Notes under the pieces: generated by a model | The model's input: only the letters and a program-made list of their open reading frames with translations | Database searches by the model: none | What the model was told of the DNA's origin: nothing | Assembly: GCA_963932145.1 (NCBI GenBank) | Contig: OZ010588.1 | Span: 101,774,512-101,838,511, forward strand | Source of the DNA: Acanthosepion lycidas | Lineage: Eukaryota > Mollusca > Cephalopoda > Sepiida > Sepiidae | Length of the DNA: 64,000 nucleotides | Reading direction: 5' to 3' | Shown: positions 48,660-60,769 of the stretch, in pieces | Layout of the letters: each line of letters starts with the position of its first letter | Position numbering within the stretch: the first letter of the stretch is position 1 | Program-made: the position numbers and the translations under genes

Positions 48660-51600
48660 ACTTGGATATTCGAAACATATTTTGAGGCTTGTAATGTTCT
48701 GTAATGTTCGTAATTTATTTAATTAAGTTTCTGTTACTTTTACTTGGATATTCGAAACATATTTTGATGCTTGTAATATTCTGTAATGTTCGTAATGTTT
48801 GGAATTAAGTTTCTGTTACTTTTCCATGGATATTCGAAACATATTTTGACGCTTGCAATGTTCTGTAATGTTCGTAATGTTTGTAATTGAGTTTCTGTTA
48901 CTTCAACTTGGATATTCGAAACATATTTTGATGCTTGTAATGTTCTGTAATGTTCGTAATGTTTGGAATTAAGTTACTGTTACTTTAATTTGGATATTCG
49001 AAACATATTTTCATGCTTGTAATGTTCTGAAATGTTCGTAATGTTTCTAATTAAGTTTCTGTTACTTTTATTTGGATATTCGAAACATATTTTGAGGCTT
49101 GTAATGTTCTGTAATGTTCGTAATGTTTGGAATTAAGTTTCTGTTACTTTTACTTGGATATTCGAAACATATTTTGAGGCGTGTAATGTTCTGTTATGTT
49201 CGTAATGTTTGGAATTATTTTTATGTTACTTTTACTTGGATATTCGAAACATATTTTCATGCTTGTAATGTTCGTAATCTTTGTAATTAAGTTTCTGTTA
49301 CTTTTACTTGGATATTCGAAACATATTTTGAGGCTTGTAATGTTCTGTAATGTTCGTAATGTTTGGAATTATGTTTATGTTACTTTTACTTGGACATTCG
49401 AAACATATTTTCATGCTTGTAATGTTCTGTAATGTTCCTAATGATTTGGATTAAGTTTCTGTTACTTTTACTTGGATATTCGAAACATATTTTCATGCTT
49501 GTAATGTTCAGTAATGTTCGTAATGTTTGTAATTAAGATTCTGTTACTTTTACTTGGATATTCGAAACATATTTTCATGCTTGTAATGTTCTGTAATGTT
49601 CGTAATATTTGTAATTAGGTTTGTGTTAATTTACTTGCATATTCGAAACATATTTTGATGCTTGTAATGTTCTGTAATGTTCGTAATGATTTGGATTAAG
49701 TTTCTGTTACATTTACTTGGATATTCGAAACATATTTTGAGGCTTGCAATGTTCTGTAATGTTCATAATGTTTGTAATTAAGTTTCTGTTTCTTTTACTT
49801 GGATATTGAAAACATATTTTGATGCCCGTAATGTTCTGTAATGTGTGGAATTAGGTTTCTGTTACTTTAACTCGGATATTCGAAACATATTTTGAGGCTT
49901 TTAATGTTCCTAATTTTTTGAATTAAGTTTCTGTTACTTTTACTTCGATATTCGAAACATATTTTGATCCTTGTAATATTCTGTAATGTTCGTAATGTTT
50001 GGAATTAAGTTTCTGTTGCTTTTACTTGGATATTCGAAACATATTTTGATGCTTGTAATGTTCTGTAATGTTCTTAATGTTTGGAATTAAGTTTCTGTTA
50101 ATTTTACTCGGATATTCGAAACATATTTTGAGCCTTCTAATGTTCTGTAATGTTCGTAATGTTTGTAATTATGTTTCTGTTACTTTTACTTGGATATTCG
50201 AAACATATTTTGATGCTTGTAATGTTCTGTAATGTTCGTAATGTTTGGAATTAAGTTTCTGTTAATTTTACTTGGATATTCGAAACATATTTCGATGTTT
50301 GTAATGTTCTGTAATGTTCGTAATGTTTGTAATTAAGTTTCTGTTACTTTAACTTGGATATTCGAAACATATTTTGATGCTTGTAATGTTCGGTAATGTT
50401 CGTAATGTTTGGAATTAAGTTACTGTTACTTTAACTTGGATATTCGAAACATATTTTCATGCTTGTAATGTTCTGAAATGTTCGTAATGTTTGTAATTAA
50501 GTTTCTGTTACTTTTACTTGGATATTCGAAACATATTTTGAGTCTTGTAATGTTCTGTAATGTTCGTAATGTTTGGAATTAAGTTTCTGTTACTTTTACT
50601 TGGATATTCGAAACATATTTTGAGGCTTGTAATGTTCTGTAATGTTCGTAATTTATTTAATTAAGTTTCTGTTACTTTTACTTGGATATTCGAAACATAT
50701 TTTGATGCTTGTAATATTCTGTAATTTTCGTAATGTTTGGAATTAAGTTTCTGTTACTTTTCCATGGATATTCGAAACATATTTTGACGCTTGCAATGTT
50801 CTGTAATGTTCGTAATGTTTGTAATTGAGTTTCTGTTACTTCAACTTGGATATTCGAAACATATTTTGATGCTTGTAATGTTCTGTAATGTTCGTAATGT
50901 TTGGAATTAAGTTACTGTTACTTTAACTTGGATATTCGAAACATATTTTCATGCTTGTAATGTTCTGAAATGTTCGTAATGTTTCTAATTAAGTTTCTGT
51001 TACTTTTATTTGGATATTCGAAACATATTTTGAGGCTTGTAATGTTCTGTAATGTTCGTAATGTTTGGAATTAAGTTTCTGTTACTTTTACTTGGATATT
51101 CGAAACATATTTTGAGGCGTGTAATGTTCTGTAATGTTCGTAATGTTTGGAATTATGTTTATGTTACTTTTACTTGGATATTCGAAACATATTTTCATGC
51201 TTGTAATGTTCGTAATCTTTGTAATTAAGTTTCTGTTCCTTTTACTTGGATATTCGAAACATATTTTGATGCTTGTAATGTTCTGTAATGTTCGTAATGA
51301 TTTGGATTAAGTTTCTGTTACTTTTACTTGGATATTCGAAACATATTTTCATGCTTGTAATATTCAGTAATGTTCGTAATGTTTGTAATTAAGATTCTGT
51401 TACTTTTACTTGGATATTCGAAACATATTTTCATGCTTGTAATGTTCTGTAATGTTCGTAATATTTGTAATTAGGTTTGTGTTAATTTACTTGCATATTC
51501 GAAACATATTTTGATGCTTGTAATGTTCTGTAATGTTCGTAATGATTTGGATTAAGTTTCTGTTACATTTACTTGGATATTCGAAACATATTTTGAGGCT

Positions 51601-51960
51601 TGCAATGTTCTGTAATGTTCATAATGTTTGTAATTAAGTTTCTGTTTCTTTTACTTGGATATTGAAAACATATTTTGATGCTCGTAATGTTCTGTAATGT
51701 TTGGAATTAGGTTTCTGTTACTTTAACTTGGATATTCGAAACATATTTTGAGGCTTTTAATGTTCGTAATTTTTTGAATTAAGTTTCTGTTACTTTTACT
51801 TGGATATTCGAAACATATTTTGATCCTTGTAATATTCTGTAATGTTCGTAATGTTTGGAATTAAGTTTCTGTTGCTTTTACTTGGATATTCGAAACATAT
51901 TTTGATGCTTGTAATGTTCTGTAATGTTCTTAATGTTTGGAATTAAGTTTCTGTTACTTT
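48660..51960. repeat. Older higher-order duplication, offset 1938 then 1856 bp
   Basis: TAATTTATTT recurs at 48711 and 50649 and the GAGGCGTG variant at about 49178 and 51116 (offset 1938). Later markers such as TGTAATTAGG (49610 and 51466) are offset by 1856, one 82-bp monomer less. A third, shortened copy lies at about 54380-55350 (TAATTTATTT at 54433, TGTAATTAGG at 54850). Confidence 0.8.
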
Positions 51961-54381
51961 TACTTGGATATTCGAAACATATTTTGAGGCTTGTAATGTT
52001 CTGTAATGTTCTGTAATGTTTGTAATTAAGTTTCTGTTACTTTTACTTGGATATTCGAAACATATTTTGATCCTTGTAATGTTCTGTAATGTTCGTAATG
52101 TTTGGAATTAAGTTTCTGTTACTTTAACTTGGATATTCGAAACATTTTGATGCTTGTAATGTTCGGTAATGTTCGTAATGTTTGGAATTAAGTTTCTGTT
52201 ACTTTAACTTGGATATTCGAAACATATTTTCATGCTTGTAATGTTCTGAAATGTTCGTAATGTTTGTAATTAAGTTTCTGTTACTTTTACTTGGATATTC
52301 GAAACATATTTTGAGGCTTGTAATGTTCTGTAATGTTCATAATGTTTGGAATTATGTTTATGTTACTTTTACTTGGATATTCGAAACATATTTTCATGCT
52401 TGTAATGGTCGTAATGTTTGTAATTAAGTTTCTGTTACTTTAACTTGGATATCCGAAATATATTTTGATGCTTGTAATGTTCTGTAATGTTCGTAATGTT
52501 TGGAATTAAGTTTCTGTTACTTTTACTTGGATATTCGTAACATATTTTGAGGCTTGTAATGTTCTGTAATGTTCGTAATGTTTGGAATTGAGTTTCTGTT
52601 ACTTTTACTTGGATATTCGAAACATATTTTGATGCTTGTAATGTTCTGTAATGTTCGTAATGTTTGTAATTAAGTTTCTGTTACTTTTACTAGGATATTC
52701 GAAACATATTTTGATGCTTGTAATGTTCTGTAATGTTCGTAATGTTTAGAATTAAGTTTCTGTTACTTTTACTTGGATATTCAAAACATATTTTGATGCT
52801 TGTAATGTTCTGTAATGTTCGTAATGTTTGTAATTAAGTTTCTGTTACTTTTCCATGGATATTCGAAACATATTTTGACGCTTGCAATGTTCTGTAATGT
52901 TCGTAACGTTTGTAAGTAAGTTTCTGTTTCTTTTACTTGGATATTTAAAACATATTTTGATGCTTGTAATGTTCTGTAATGTTTAGAATTAAGTTTCTGT
53001 TACTTTTAATTGGATATTTGAAACATATTTTGATGCTTGTAATGTTCTGTAAAGTTCGTAATCTTTGGAATTAAGTTTCTGTTACTTTTACTTGGATATT
53101 CGAAACATATTTTGATCCTTGTAATATTCTGTAATGTTCGTAATGTTTGGAATTAAGTTTCTGTTGCTTTTACTTGGATATTCGAAACATATTTTGATGC
53201 TTGTAATAATCTGTAATGTTCTTAATGTTTGGAATTAAGTTTCTGTTACTTTTACTTGGATATTCGAAACATATTTTGAGGCTTGTAATGTTCTGTAATG
53301 TTCTGTAATGTTTGTAATTAAGTTTCTGTTACTTTTACTTGGATATTCGAAACATATTTTGATGCTTGTAATGTTCTGTAATGTTCGTAATGTTTGGAAT
53401 TAAGTTTCTGTTACTTTAACTTGGATATTCGAAACATTTTGATGCTTGTAATGTTCGGTAATGTTCGTAATGTTTGGAATTAAGTTACTGTTACTTTAAC
53501 TTGGATATTCGAAACATATTTTCATGCTTGTAATGTTCTGAAATGTTCGTAATGTTTGTAATTAAGTTTCTGTTACTTTTACTTGGATATTCGAAACATA
53601 TTTTGAGGCTTGTAATGTTCTGTAATGTTCGTAATGTTTGGAATTATGTTTATGTTACTTTTACTTGGATATTCGAAACATATTTTCATGCTTGTAATGG
53701 TCGTAATGTTTGTAATTAAGTTTCTGTTACTTTAACTTGGATATCCGAAATATATTTTGATGCTTGTAATGTTCTGTAATGTTCGTAATGTTTGGAATTA
53801 AGTTTCTGTTACTTTTACTTGGATATTCGTAACATATTTTGAGGCTTGTAATGTTCTGTAATGTTCGTAATGTTTGGAATTGAGTTTCTGTTACTTTTAC
53901 TTGGATATTCGAAACATATTTTGATGCTTGTAATGTTCTGTAATGTTCGTAATGTTTGTAATTAAGTTTCTGTTACTTTTACTAGGATATTCGAAACATA
54001 TTTTGATGCTTGTAATGTTCTGTAATGTTCGTAATGTTTAGAATTAAGTTTCTGTTACTTTTACTTGGATATTCAAAACATATTTTGATGCTTGTAATGT
54101 TCTGTAATGTTCGTAATGTTTGTAATTAAGTTTCTGTTACTTTTCCATGGATATTCGAAACATATTTTGACGCTTGCAATGTTCTGTAATGTTCGTAACG
54201 TTTGTAAGTAAGTTTCTGTTTCTTTTACTTGGATATTTAAAACATATTTTGATGCTTGTAATGTTCTGTAATGTTTGGAATTAAGTTTCTGTTACTTTTA
54301 ATTGGATATTTGAAACATATTTTGATGCTTGTAATGTTCTGTAAAGTTCGTAATCTTTGGAATTAAGTTTCTGTTACTTTA
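51780..54381. repeat. Higher-order duplication of 1292 bp inside the satellite
   Basis: Diagnostic variants recur exactly 1292 bases apart: GATCCTTG at 51822 and 53114, the three-base deletion GAAACATTTTGATG at 52139 and 53431, ATATTCGTAACA at 52531 and 53823, and TTCCATGGAT at 52851 and 54143. The two blocks are nearly identical and adjacent, so they are a recent tandem duplication of about 16 monomers. Confidence 0.88.
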
Positions 54382-55585
54382 ACTTGGATATTCGAAACAT
54401 ATTTTGAGGCTTGTAATGTTCTGTAATGTTCGTAATTTATTTAATTAAGTTTCTGTTACTTTTACTTGGATATTCGAAACATATTTTGATGCTTGTAATA
54501 TTCTGTAATGTTCGTAATGTTTGGAATTAAGTTTCTGTTACTTTTCCATAGATATTCGAAACATATTTTGACGCTTGCAATGTTCTGTAATGTTCGTAAT
54601 GTTTGTAATTGAGTTTCTGTTACTTCAACTTGGATATTCGAAACATATTTTGATGCTTGTAATGTTCTGTAATGTTCGTAATGTTTGGAATTAAGTTTCT
54701 GTTACTTTTACTTGGATATTCGAAACATATTTTGATGCTTGTAATGTTCTGTAATGTTCGTAATGATTTGGATTAAGTTTCTGTTACTTTTACTTGGATA
54801 TTCGAAACATATTTTCATGCTTGTAATGTTCTGTAATGTTCGTAATATTTGTAATTAGGTTTGTGTTAATTTACTTGCATATTCGAAACATATTTTGATG
54901 CTTGTAATGTTCTGTAATGTTCGTAATGATTTGGATTAAGTTTCTGTTACATTTACTTGGATATTCGAAACATATTTTGAGGCTTGCAATGTTCTGTAAT
55001 GTTCATAATGTTTGTAATTAAGTTTCTGTTTCTTTTACTTGGATATTGAAAACATATTTTGATGCTCGTAATGTTCTGTAATGTTTGGAATTAGGTTTCT
55101 GTTACTTTAACTTGGATATTCGAAACATATTTTCATGCTTGTAATGTTCGTAATTTTTTGAATTAAGTTTCTGTTACTTTTACTTGGATATTCGAAACAT
55201 ATTTTGATCCTTGTAATATTCTGTAATGTTCGTAATGTTTGGAATTAAGTTTCTGTTGCTTTTACTTGGATATTCGAAACATATTTTGATGCTTGTAATG
55301 TTCTGTAATGTTCTTAATGTTTGGAATTAAGTTTCTGTTACTTTTACTTGGATATTCGAAACATACTTTTAGGCTTGTAATGTTCTGTATTGTTCGTAAT
55401 TTTTGGAATGAAGTTTATGTTACTTTTACTTGGATATTCGAAACATATTTTGATGCTTGTAATGTTCTGTAATATTCGTAATGTTTGGAATTAAGTTTCT
55501 GTTACTTTTACTTGGATATTCGAAACATATTTTGAAGCTTGTAATGTTCTGTAATGTTCGCAATGTTTGGAATTAAGTTTGTGCT

Positions 55586-55963
55586 TGTGTGAATGTTTTC
55601 TTAGCGTCTGCCCGGAAGGGGTGGAAACGCGATTTCTTAAACAGCTACAGTTTATTAAATGAGAGAAATCAAAAAAAGAGAAAGAACGAAATTTTATAAT
55701 CAACGTAATCACGTGATAGGCTCCGAAAGGCAACGACAGATTTGGGTCGGAATTGTTCTTTCGTCAGTTCAGGTACTAGGTCTATGTTATTCGGACATAG
55801 TTGAGAACATGATGTAAATATTAACTGACCAATGAGAAGTGAGAAAAATAATTTGTGATCCACTTTTTGCACAGAATTGCACAACAATTGACATTAAAAG
55901 AAAATTGGTAGCATAAGTTGGTTTGGTTTGTTTTGCTTTACGGTATATAAACCGCACGATTTT
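55586..55963. other. No recognised feature
   Basis: This AT-rich sequence follows the satellite. It includes a short GC-richer patch near 55605-55630. The minus-strand open frames here show no recognisable domain. Confidence 0.5.
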
Positions 55964-56194
55964 TGTTGCTGATAATTTTTTTCTTCAAAACTATATTGCT
56001 GGTAATATTTTGTTCCTTCAAAAATCTATGTCTGTGAATATTTTTTACAAAATATGTATACCTGGTAATATATTTTTCAAAATAGTATAGCTGGTAATAT
56101 TTAAAAAAAAAATTAAAATAATGTATTGCCGGTAATAATTTCTTTCTTCAAAACTCCATTCCTCGTAATAATTATTTACAAAGTATTTCTGGTA
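55964..56194. repeat. Degenerate minisatellite, about 30-36 bp period, about 7 copies
   Basis: The repeated core CTGGTAATATTTT followed by T/A-rich spacer and TTCAAAA occurs near 55968, 56000, 56031, 56063, 56090, 56128 and 56160, with many indels. Confidence 0.6.
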
Positions 56195-56428
56195 TGAAAA
56201 CTTATTTTTATACTTTCATAGGGCTTTGCCAAACAATTGGGCGTTAACTATTTGCCCATAGCCGGGAAACCAACATGTGCTACTGCCCCGAGTTAGGGTG
56301 GAACTGGGAACACCAGCAATTAAGAGATGGTTCTACGCACCTGAAAACCTCCTCTATTCAAATGATTAGTTGAGTCTAAAAATGCAAAAAGTATATATTT
56401 TCAGTGTCCTTAAGATTTTTGGCCATCA

Positions 56429-56430
<2 letters not shown>
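56195..56430. other. No recognised gene
   Basis: A GC-richer stretch at 56220-56350 stands out from the AT-rich surroundings and may be an old repeat. No family was recognised. Confidence 0.4.

Positions 56431-56476
<46 letters not shown>
56431..56476. repeat. (AT)23 microsatellite
   Basis: It is a perfect AT dinucleotide run of about 46 bases. Confidence 0.97.
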
Positions 56477-56479
<3 letters not shown>

Positions 56480-56606
56480 TCTTTCATTGAATACGACCGA
56501 CAAGGAAGATATATATCTTTTATTTGAGTTTTTCCAGCAATCTAGCATTTTTTTCCATTTTTCGGAGGTTAAGGGATATAGGAATTGTCCATATTTCTTG
56601 CTGTTG

Positions 56607-56725
56607 GACGTAGTATATCGTCATACATACGAGGCGGATATAGTTTATTGTTATACCCAGGACGCGGAGGTATTTTATTGTCATACCCAGGATGCGGAGG
56701 TAGTTTATCGTCACACCCAGGGCGG
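56607..56725. repeat. 30-bp minisatellite, four copies
   Basis: The unit is GAGGTAGTTTATCGTCATAC plus CCAGGATGCG, repeated four times with substitutions. The period is divisible by three, so in one plus-strand frame it gives a 10-residue repeat (DAEVVYRHTQ-like). The surrounding frame is mostly microsatellite and is not a credible gene. Confidence 0.8.
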
Positions 56726-57124
56726 AATGAAATAGCATTGCAACGATTAAAATGGTGACGCTAAGAATATAAATGAAATAATGATAATATTAATAATAAG
56801 AAAAATATAATATCAATAGCAATCACATACTAGCTGGTCCTTTGCTATACCTGAAAGCGTCCAAGCGTTTCTACCTTATGATATTATCATAGGGATTTCA
56901 GTTTCTCATCTATCAGGGCACAAAAGGCACGATACCATCTTGCTGCTTCCATCTAACTCTGTGTAATAAATATCTCCTCCACTGTTCAGCATGAAGGGTC
57001 ATTTGTTTATCATGTGGCCATTGCAATTCAACCACAAATCCGGTTTATTAGATTCTGCTAATGATCACACCCAACATCCTGCTGTCGATGTCTTCGCCAT
57101 AACAAATTTGTTTCTCATCTACCC
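56726..57124. other. No recognised feature
   Basis: No domain, RNA gene or repeat structure was seen apart from simple A/T runs near 56770-56815. Confidence 0.5.
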
Positions 57125-57480
57125 TGTGAAGAAAGTTTGGTTGAAATGAAAAGGTTTTCACTCACGATTACTTCCCACATCATCAGGAAGATTTCATCAA
57201 TGTAACAGGTTATGAGCCTAAACTACTGAAACTTGTATGTTATTTCTAATATTTTTGCCGAACGTTTTATATTTTGCAATGATTTCTTCTTCCTATTTTC
57301 AAGATTCCTCTGTGTGTTTATTTAATTTTAAACTTGTGGCATAATTCTAGTTTTTAGCAGATTTTCCCTTTATTCCGATTACACAATTTAATTGGATATT
57401 AATTTTTATCTCTGAGAGGGCATATACATTTTTATGAAAATTTAGACTTCCATACACAATCATATGGCATCATACATTTA
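57125..57480. repeat. Diverged tandem duplication, copy 1
   Basis: It matches 57665-58016 with shared blocks in the same order: GTAACAGGTTATG (57202 and 57753), GTGGCATAATTCTA (57346 and 57890), TACACAATTTAA, and ACACAATCATA (57453 and 58003). The offset is about 544-551. The class is unknown. Confidence 0.7.
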
Positions 57481-57664
57481 CGACAAATTAATCAGAAAAT
57501 ATCAGCATCATACCAATTTTACCAACGATCTATTGACTTATTGAATAGTTATAATTATATTTTAAGAAGAAATTGAAGTACAGATGCGATAATTCAAAAC
57601 TCATACTTTTCCAGTTGCTGTTGGTGTACTAGGCATTAAGCCCACAAATAGGAACAATAAGCGT

Positions 57665-58016
57665 CTAACCTACATGTTGAACCGAGGTTGGGTGAAATTG
57701 AAAAGATTGCATCGATGGGTACTTCCAACATCCTCATGAAATTTTCATCGAAGTAACAGGTTATGGGCCTATACTATTGAATTTTGCAAGCGTATTCTCA
57801 TATACTTATTGTACCCTCTACATTCTTCATTTATTTTTTCTTATTATTTTGAAGTTTTTTTTTCTGTGCGTTTACTGAATTTTCGACATGTGGCATAATT
57901 CTACTTTTTCAAACTCTCCATTTAATTTAATTACACAATTTAACCAGATATAAATGCTACCGCTGCTCACATAGATATTTTAATGGTGATTGGAAGCTCT
58001 CTACACAATCATACGA
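57665..58016. repeat. Diverged tandem duplication, copy 2
   Basis: This is the counterpart of 57125-57480. The spacer at 57481-57664 shows no feature. Confidence 0.7.
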
Positions 58017-58465
58017 CTTTTGTTGTTAACAGAACTCGTTATCGAATATTGGTGTGATCATCGATATTTCGTTCTGCGTGAAATGAGTCCTATGTTGGAT
58101 TTGAAGAGACGTCCGCAGCCACCACATAGGTGTGTTCAAGAAGGTCCAGGGAATGAAGCGCTCTGGCTTTTCTTTGGACTCTCTTCGCTTCTTCTATTTG
58201 AGTATTGGTATTTTCTAAGAATGTTGTTTCTTCGTAGAATGCTTTTCTCCGATGGGTCCTTTCTGTAGGTTCTTTCTCTCAAATGGGTCGATTTCTGTCA
58301 ATATACAAGAAAAACAATTAATACTGGGAAGGTCAGATTTATATCAAACCAATTGTACCAGCAATCATGATCTCTGAGTTGATGTTTCTTAAGGTTTCAG
58401 AGTAAAACTAGGAGGCTGCTCGTAAGTAAATCAAAAGGAAGGATACCCAAATAATAATAATAATA
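58017..58465. other. No recognised gene
   Basis: A 92-codon plus-strand frame (57990-58268) shows no motif and overlaps the duplicated repeat, so it is not annotated as a gene. Confidence 0.5.
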
Positions 58466-58545
58466 TTTTTGTGATGTCAACGAACACTCGTTGCCACTTT
58501 TGTAATATCAACGAATACTCGTTGTCACTTTCGTAATGCTCGTTG
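58466..58545. repeat. Short tandem repeat around ACTCGTTG
   Basis: About two and a half copies of a 31-36 bp unit contain TATCAACGAATACTCGTTG-like strings. The following 58546-58800 has many TAGTGA/ATAGTA words, a degenerate low-complexity stretch. Confidence 0.5.
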
Positions 58546-58917
58546 TAGTAGAGACTTTGTAATCGCAGATACAACTATAGTAACGCCGTTGAACAATATT
58601 GGTGTCAGACGTCTTCTAATATCACTCGCACTATATTACTTACTTGATAATACTCGCTAGGAAAGTAACCACGGAATAGTGACCGATTAGTGATCAGTAT
58701 AGAAAAATAGTGTAGAAATAGTGAATAATATAGAGAATAGCGAACCGTATAGTAATAGAGGATAGAATAGAAATGGTGATCATTTACACGTCACGCTACT
58801 TCCTACTTATGCGTTTTCCCCCATGGTCCTCCATAATTCAATAATAGGACCACCTGAATTTCCACTCTGGCGAACCGTGTTCAAACTCCAATGTCGGCAG
58901 CGACATTTTATTCCTAT

Positions 58918-58928
58918 ACAACAACAAC

Positions 58929-58964
<36 letters not shown>
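58918..58964. repeat. (CAA)n(TAA)n microsatellite
   Basis: It is a trinucleotide run changing from CAA to TAA units. Confidence 0.95.
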
Positions 58965-58965
<1 letters not shown>

Positions 58966-59109
58966 GATCCCAATCTTGAATGGAGATATTAGCGTGTTAG
59001 GCATAAGCGGTTGTTTAATAGAGGCTTGAAATAAGAAATATAGAACCGAGTTCGAATTCCGGTCTAGTTCGATACATTCACTTAAGCACAAATCGCCTTG
59101 AGAAAGTTA

Positions 59110-59240
59110 CGAATACATCTCTTCTGTTCCCAGAAGATGGTTCAATACCAGAACAGCCCAGGGTCTTATACTCTTGGGTGGCAACTATTCTAGAAGAAAA
59201 ACTCAGAATTCGAACTAACCTGAAAAATTGTGGCTCCGTC
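59110..59240. repeat. Dispersed SINE-like repeat, copy 2
   Basis: This is the counterpart of 45709-45835. A GTTCGAATTCC string just upstream (59049-59059) resembles a tRNA-type B box with one extra base, which would suit a SINE head; this is weak. Confidence 0.4.
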
Positions 59241-59730
59241 AGGCCATCTTGCCCAAGACACACTACTGTTACTGCTACCGCTTTGCACGTGGCGCCCCAA
59301 TGACCCTCATCGGTTACGGCAGTTGTGATCGTGTCGCGATGATTGAATTATACATATTTTATCCTTGTGAATCAGGATGGGCTAGCGTAAGTATTCTGTC
59401 CAGTACCACATATTTCTTTTTACCAATTTTTTTACCCTCAACAGATGGCTACATTCCCCCATACCTGACGCATTCAGAAACTATGCTCAATATCTAAAGG
59501 AGTCGGACCTTATTACGGTCTTATTTCGAGAGTACTTTTCTTTAAGTTTGAAGCGTAAGGCATTCAATGTGAAATGAGTGTAATATCTACATTCTTTAAA
59601 ACGCCCTGAATATTCAGTAAAAGATGTCATCGTGCCATTTCTGATCTTTTGGTCGCTGGTTGAGACCCGGAAGGATATGAATATACAAAAATCAGGGGAA
59701 ATATTAATAATGATATGAGATTATCATTAT
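59241..59730. other. No recognised feature
   Basis: An 89-codon frame at 59228-59497 has no recognised motif. No repeat structure was seen. Confidence 0.5.
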
Positions 59731-59962
59731 CGCCCAGACATTGTTACTAGAGACCGCAAACAAAAAGAAATGCCTCCTTATTGATATGGCAGTCCCTGCA
59801 GAGTGCAATATATCTTTGAAGATCGTCAAAAAGCTATCAAAATACAAGGACTTTGAAATCGAAATCTCAAAAAGTCTGGAACATGAGAACATCAACAAAC
59901 CCTGCTGTAGTTGGAGGCCTCGGATTGATTGGAAAAGATTCCAACAGACACATTGAAGAGGT
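59731..59962 (+). pseudogene. Retroelement C-terminal endonuclease-like domain, decayed fragment 1
   Basis: The pieces read RPDIVTRDRKQKE, then after a frameshift CLLIDMAVPAECNISLK and KLSKYKDFEIEIS, then after another frameshift VVGGLGLIGKDSNRHIEE. From memory, the order RPDIV...LIDMAVP.D...LSKYKDLEIE...VVGALGLI is the conserved C-terminal part of many invertebrate retroelement-derived proteins. The RPD...ID pattern recalls the restriction-like endonuclease of R2-type LINEs, which is inference. Two frameshifts make it dead. Confidence 0.6.
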
Positions 59963-60626
59963 TAATTTAAAAATTAAATATTTAAACTGATAACAATCAT
60001 CAATTTTTTTTATTTTTTATTTTTTATTTTTTTAGACATCTAAATTTCTATCAAGCATTGAAATCTATCCTTTACTTAAATTTGTTAAAACACAATTACA
60101 ACCTCTTTCGATTTACTTCCCTCTCCCCCTCTCTCCTTGCCGTAACACTCATTTGTATATATCTGTATTACTGTCTTCTGTCTCCTCTCTCTTTTCCATT
60201 TTTCCTTTTCTTTTCTCCCTACTCCCCTCCCATGTCTATATATCATTTCCGTTAAGTTAACCATCTAAATAGGCCATGGTCTGGTCACTCCTCCTACCCC
60301 AATGTAAAGCACGCTTAAGAGAGATATGAAATTAACCCCTCCCTATACTCTACCTTGTCTCTTTAACTACCCCCTCACCCCCCTGTTAAATTACAAAAAT
60401 TACACTACCCATCAATTTTCAATATCATTTTTCCTTTCATTTCGTTGTTGGATGTGTTACCTGATGATCCGGAGTCCTTTAAAAGGATTCTGGTGAAATA
60501 AATTATTGTAATGGTACCTTAAAGTGGTCTGTTTTTCATTAAATATTAGCTCTGGATTCACATTGAGCTCTCAGGATTTCATCCTCCTTGGAATTGCTCA
60601 TACGGTTTACCAAGTTCTTCTTAACT
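59963..60626. other. Pyrimidine-rich tail region, possibly the 3' UTR of the fragment above
   Basis: Bases 60115-60400 are C/T-rich on the plus strand. A near-palindrome CCGGAGTCCTTTAAAAGGAT is followed by an AATAAA at about 60498-60503. This would fit the 3' end of a transcribed retroelement but cannot be tied to one. Confidence 0.35.
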
Positions 60627-60644
60627 TATATATATATATATATT
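60627..60644. repeat. Short (TA)n run
   Basis: It is a perfect TA dinucleotide run of about 18 bases. Confidence 0.9.
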
Positions 60645-60769
60645 CGAGAGTAAATTAGAATTAAGGTCAATTTTGAAATTACATGGTAAAAGCAAAAGGG
60701 TTTCCCTGATGCGTGACAATACGCCTGCGCTGTTAAATGAAAAGAGAAAGAAAATAGTAATGGCACCTA

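Larger units (their letters stand above)
46368..55585. repeat. AT-rich satellite, 82-bp monomer, about 110 copies
   Basis: The monomer is 82 bp (for example 48261-48342), starting TTGGATATTCGAAACATATT and ending in TTTCTGTTACTTTTAC. It contains a 10-base subrepeat (TGTAATGTTC, roughly two and a half times), and loss or gain of one subrepeat explains the 72-bp variants (near 47413, 48541, 51690, 52972 and 54264). Monomers differ by a few bases. Open frames here are only by-products of the repeat. Confidence 0.95.

Noticed and set aside
48058..49432. Plus-strand open frames in the satellite
   Set aside because: The translation is the satellite monomer repeated; there are no start, splice or domain signals.
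46368..55585. CRISPR-like spacing in the 82-bp repeat
   Set aside because: The whole 82 bp is repeated with no unique spacers; it is a satellite.
56370..56735. 121-codon frame as a gene
   Set aside because: Much of it is an (AT)n run and a minisatellite.
57990..58268. 92-codon plus-strand frame as a gene
   Set aside because: It overlaps a diverged repeat, has no recognised domain and no homologous motif.
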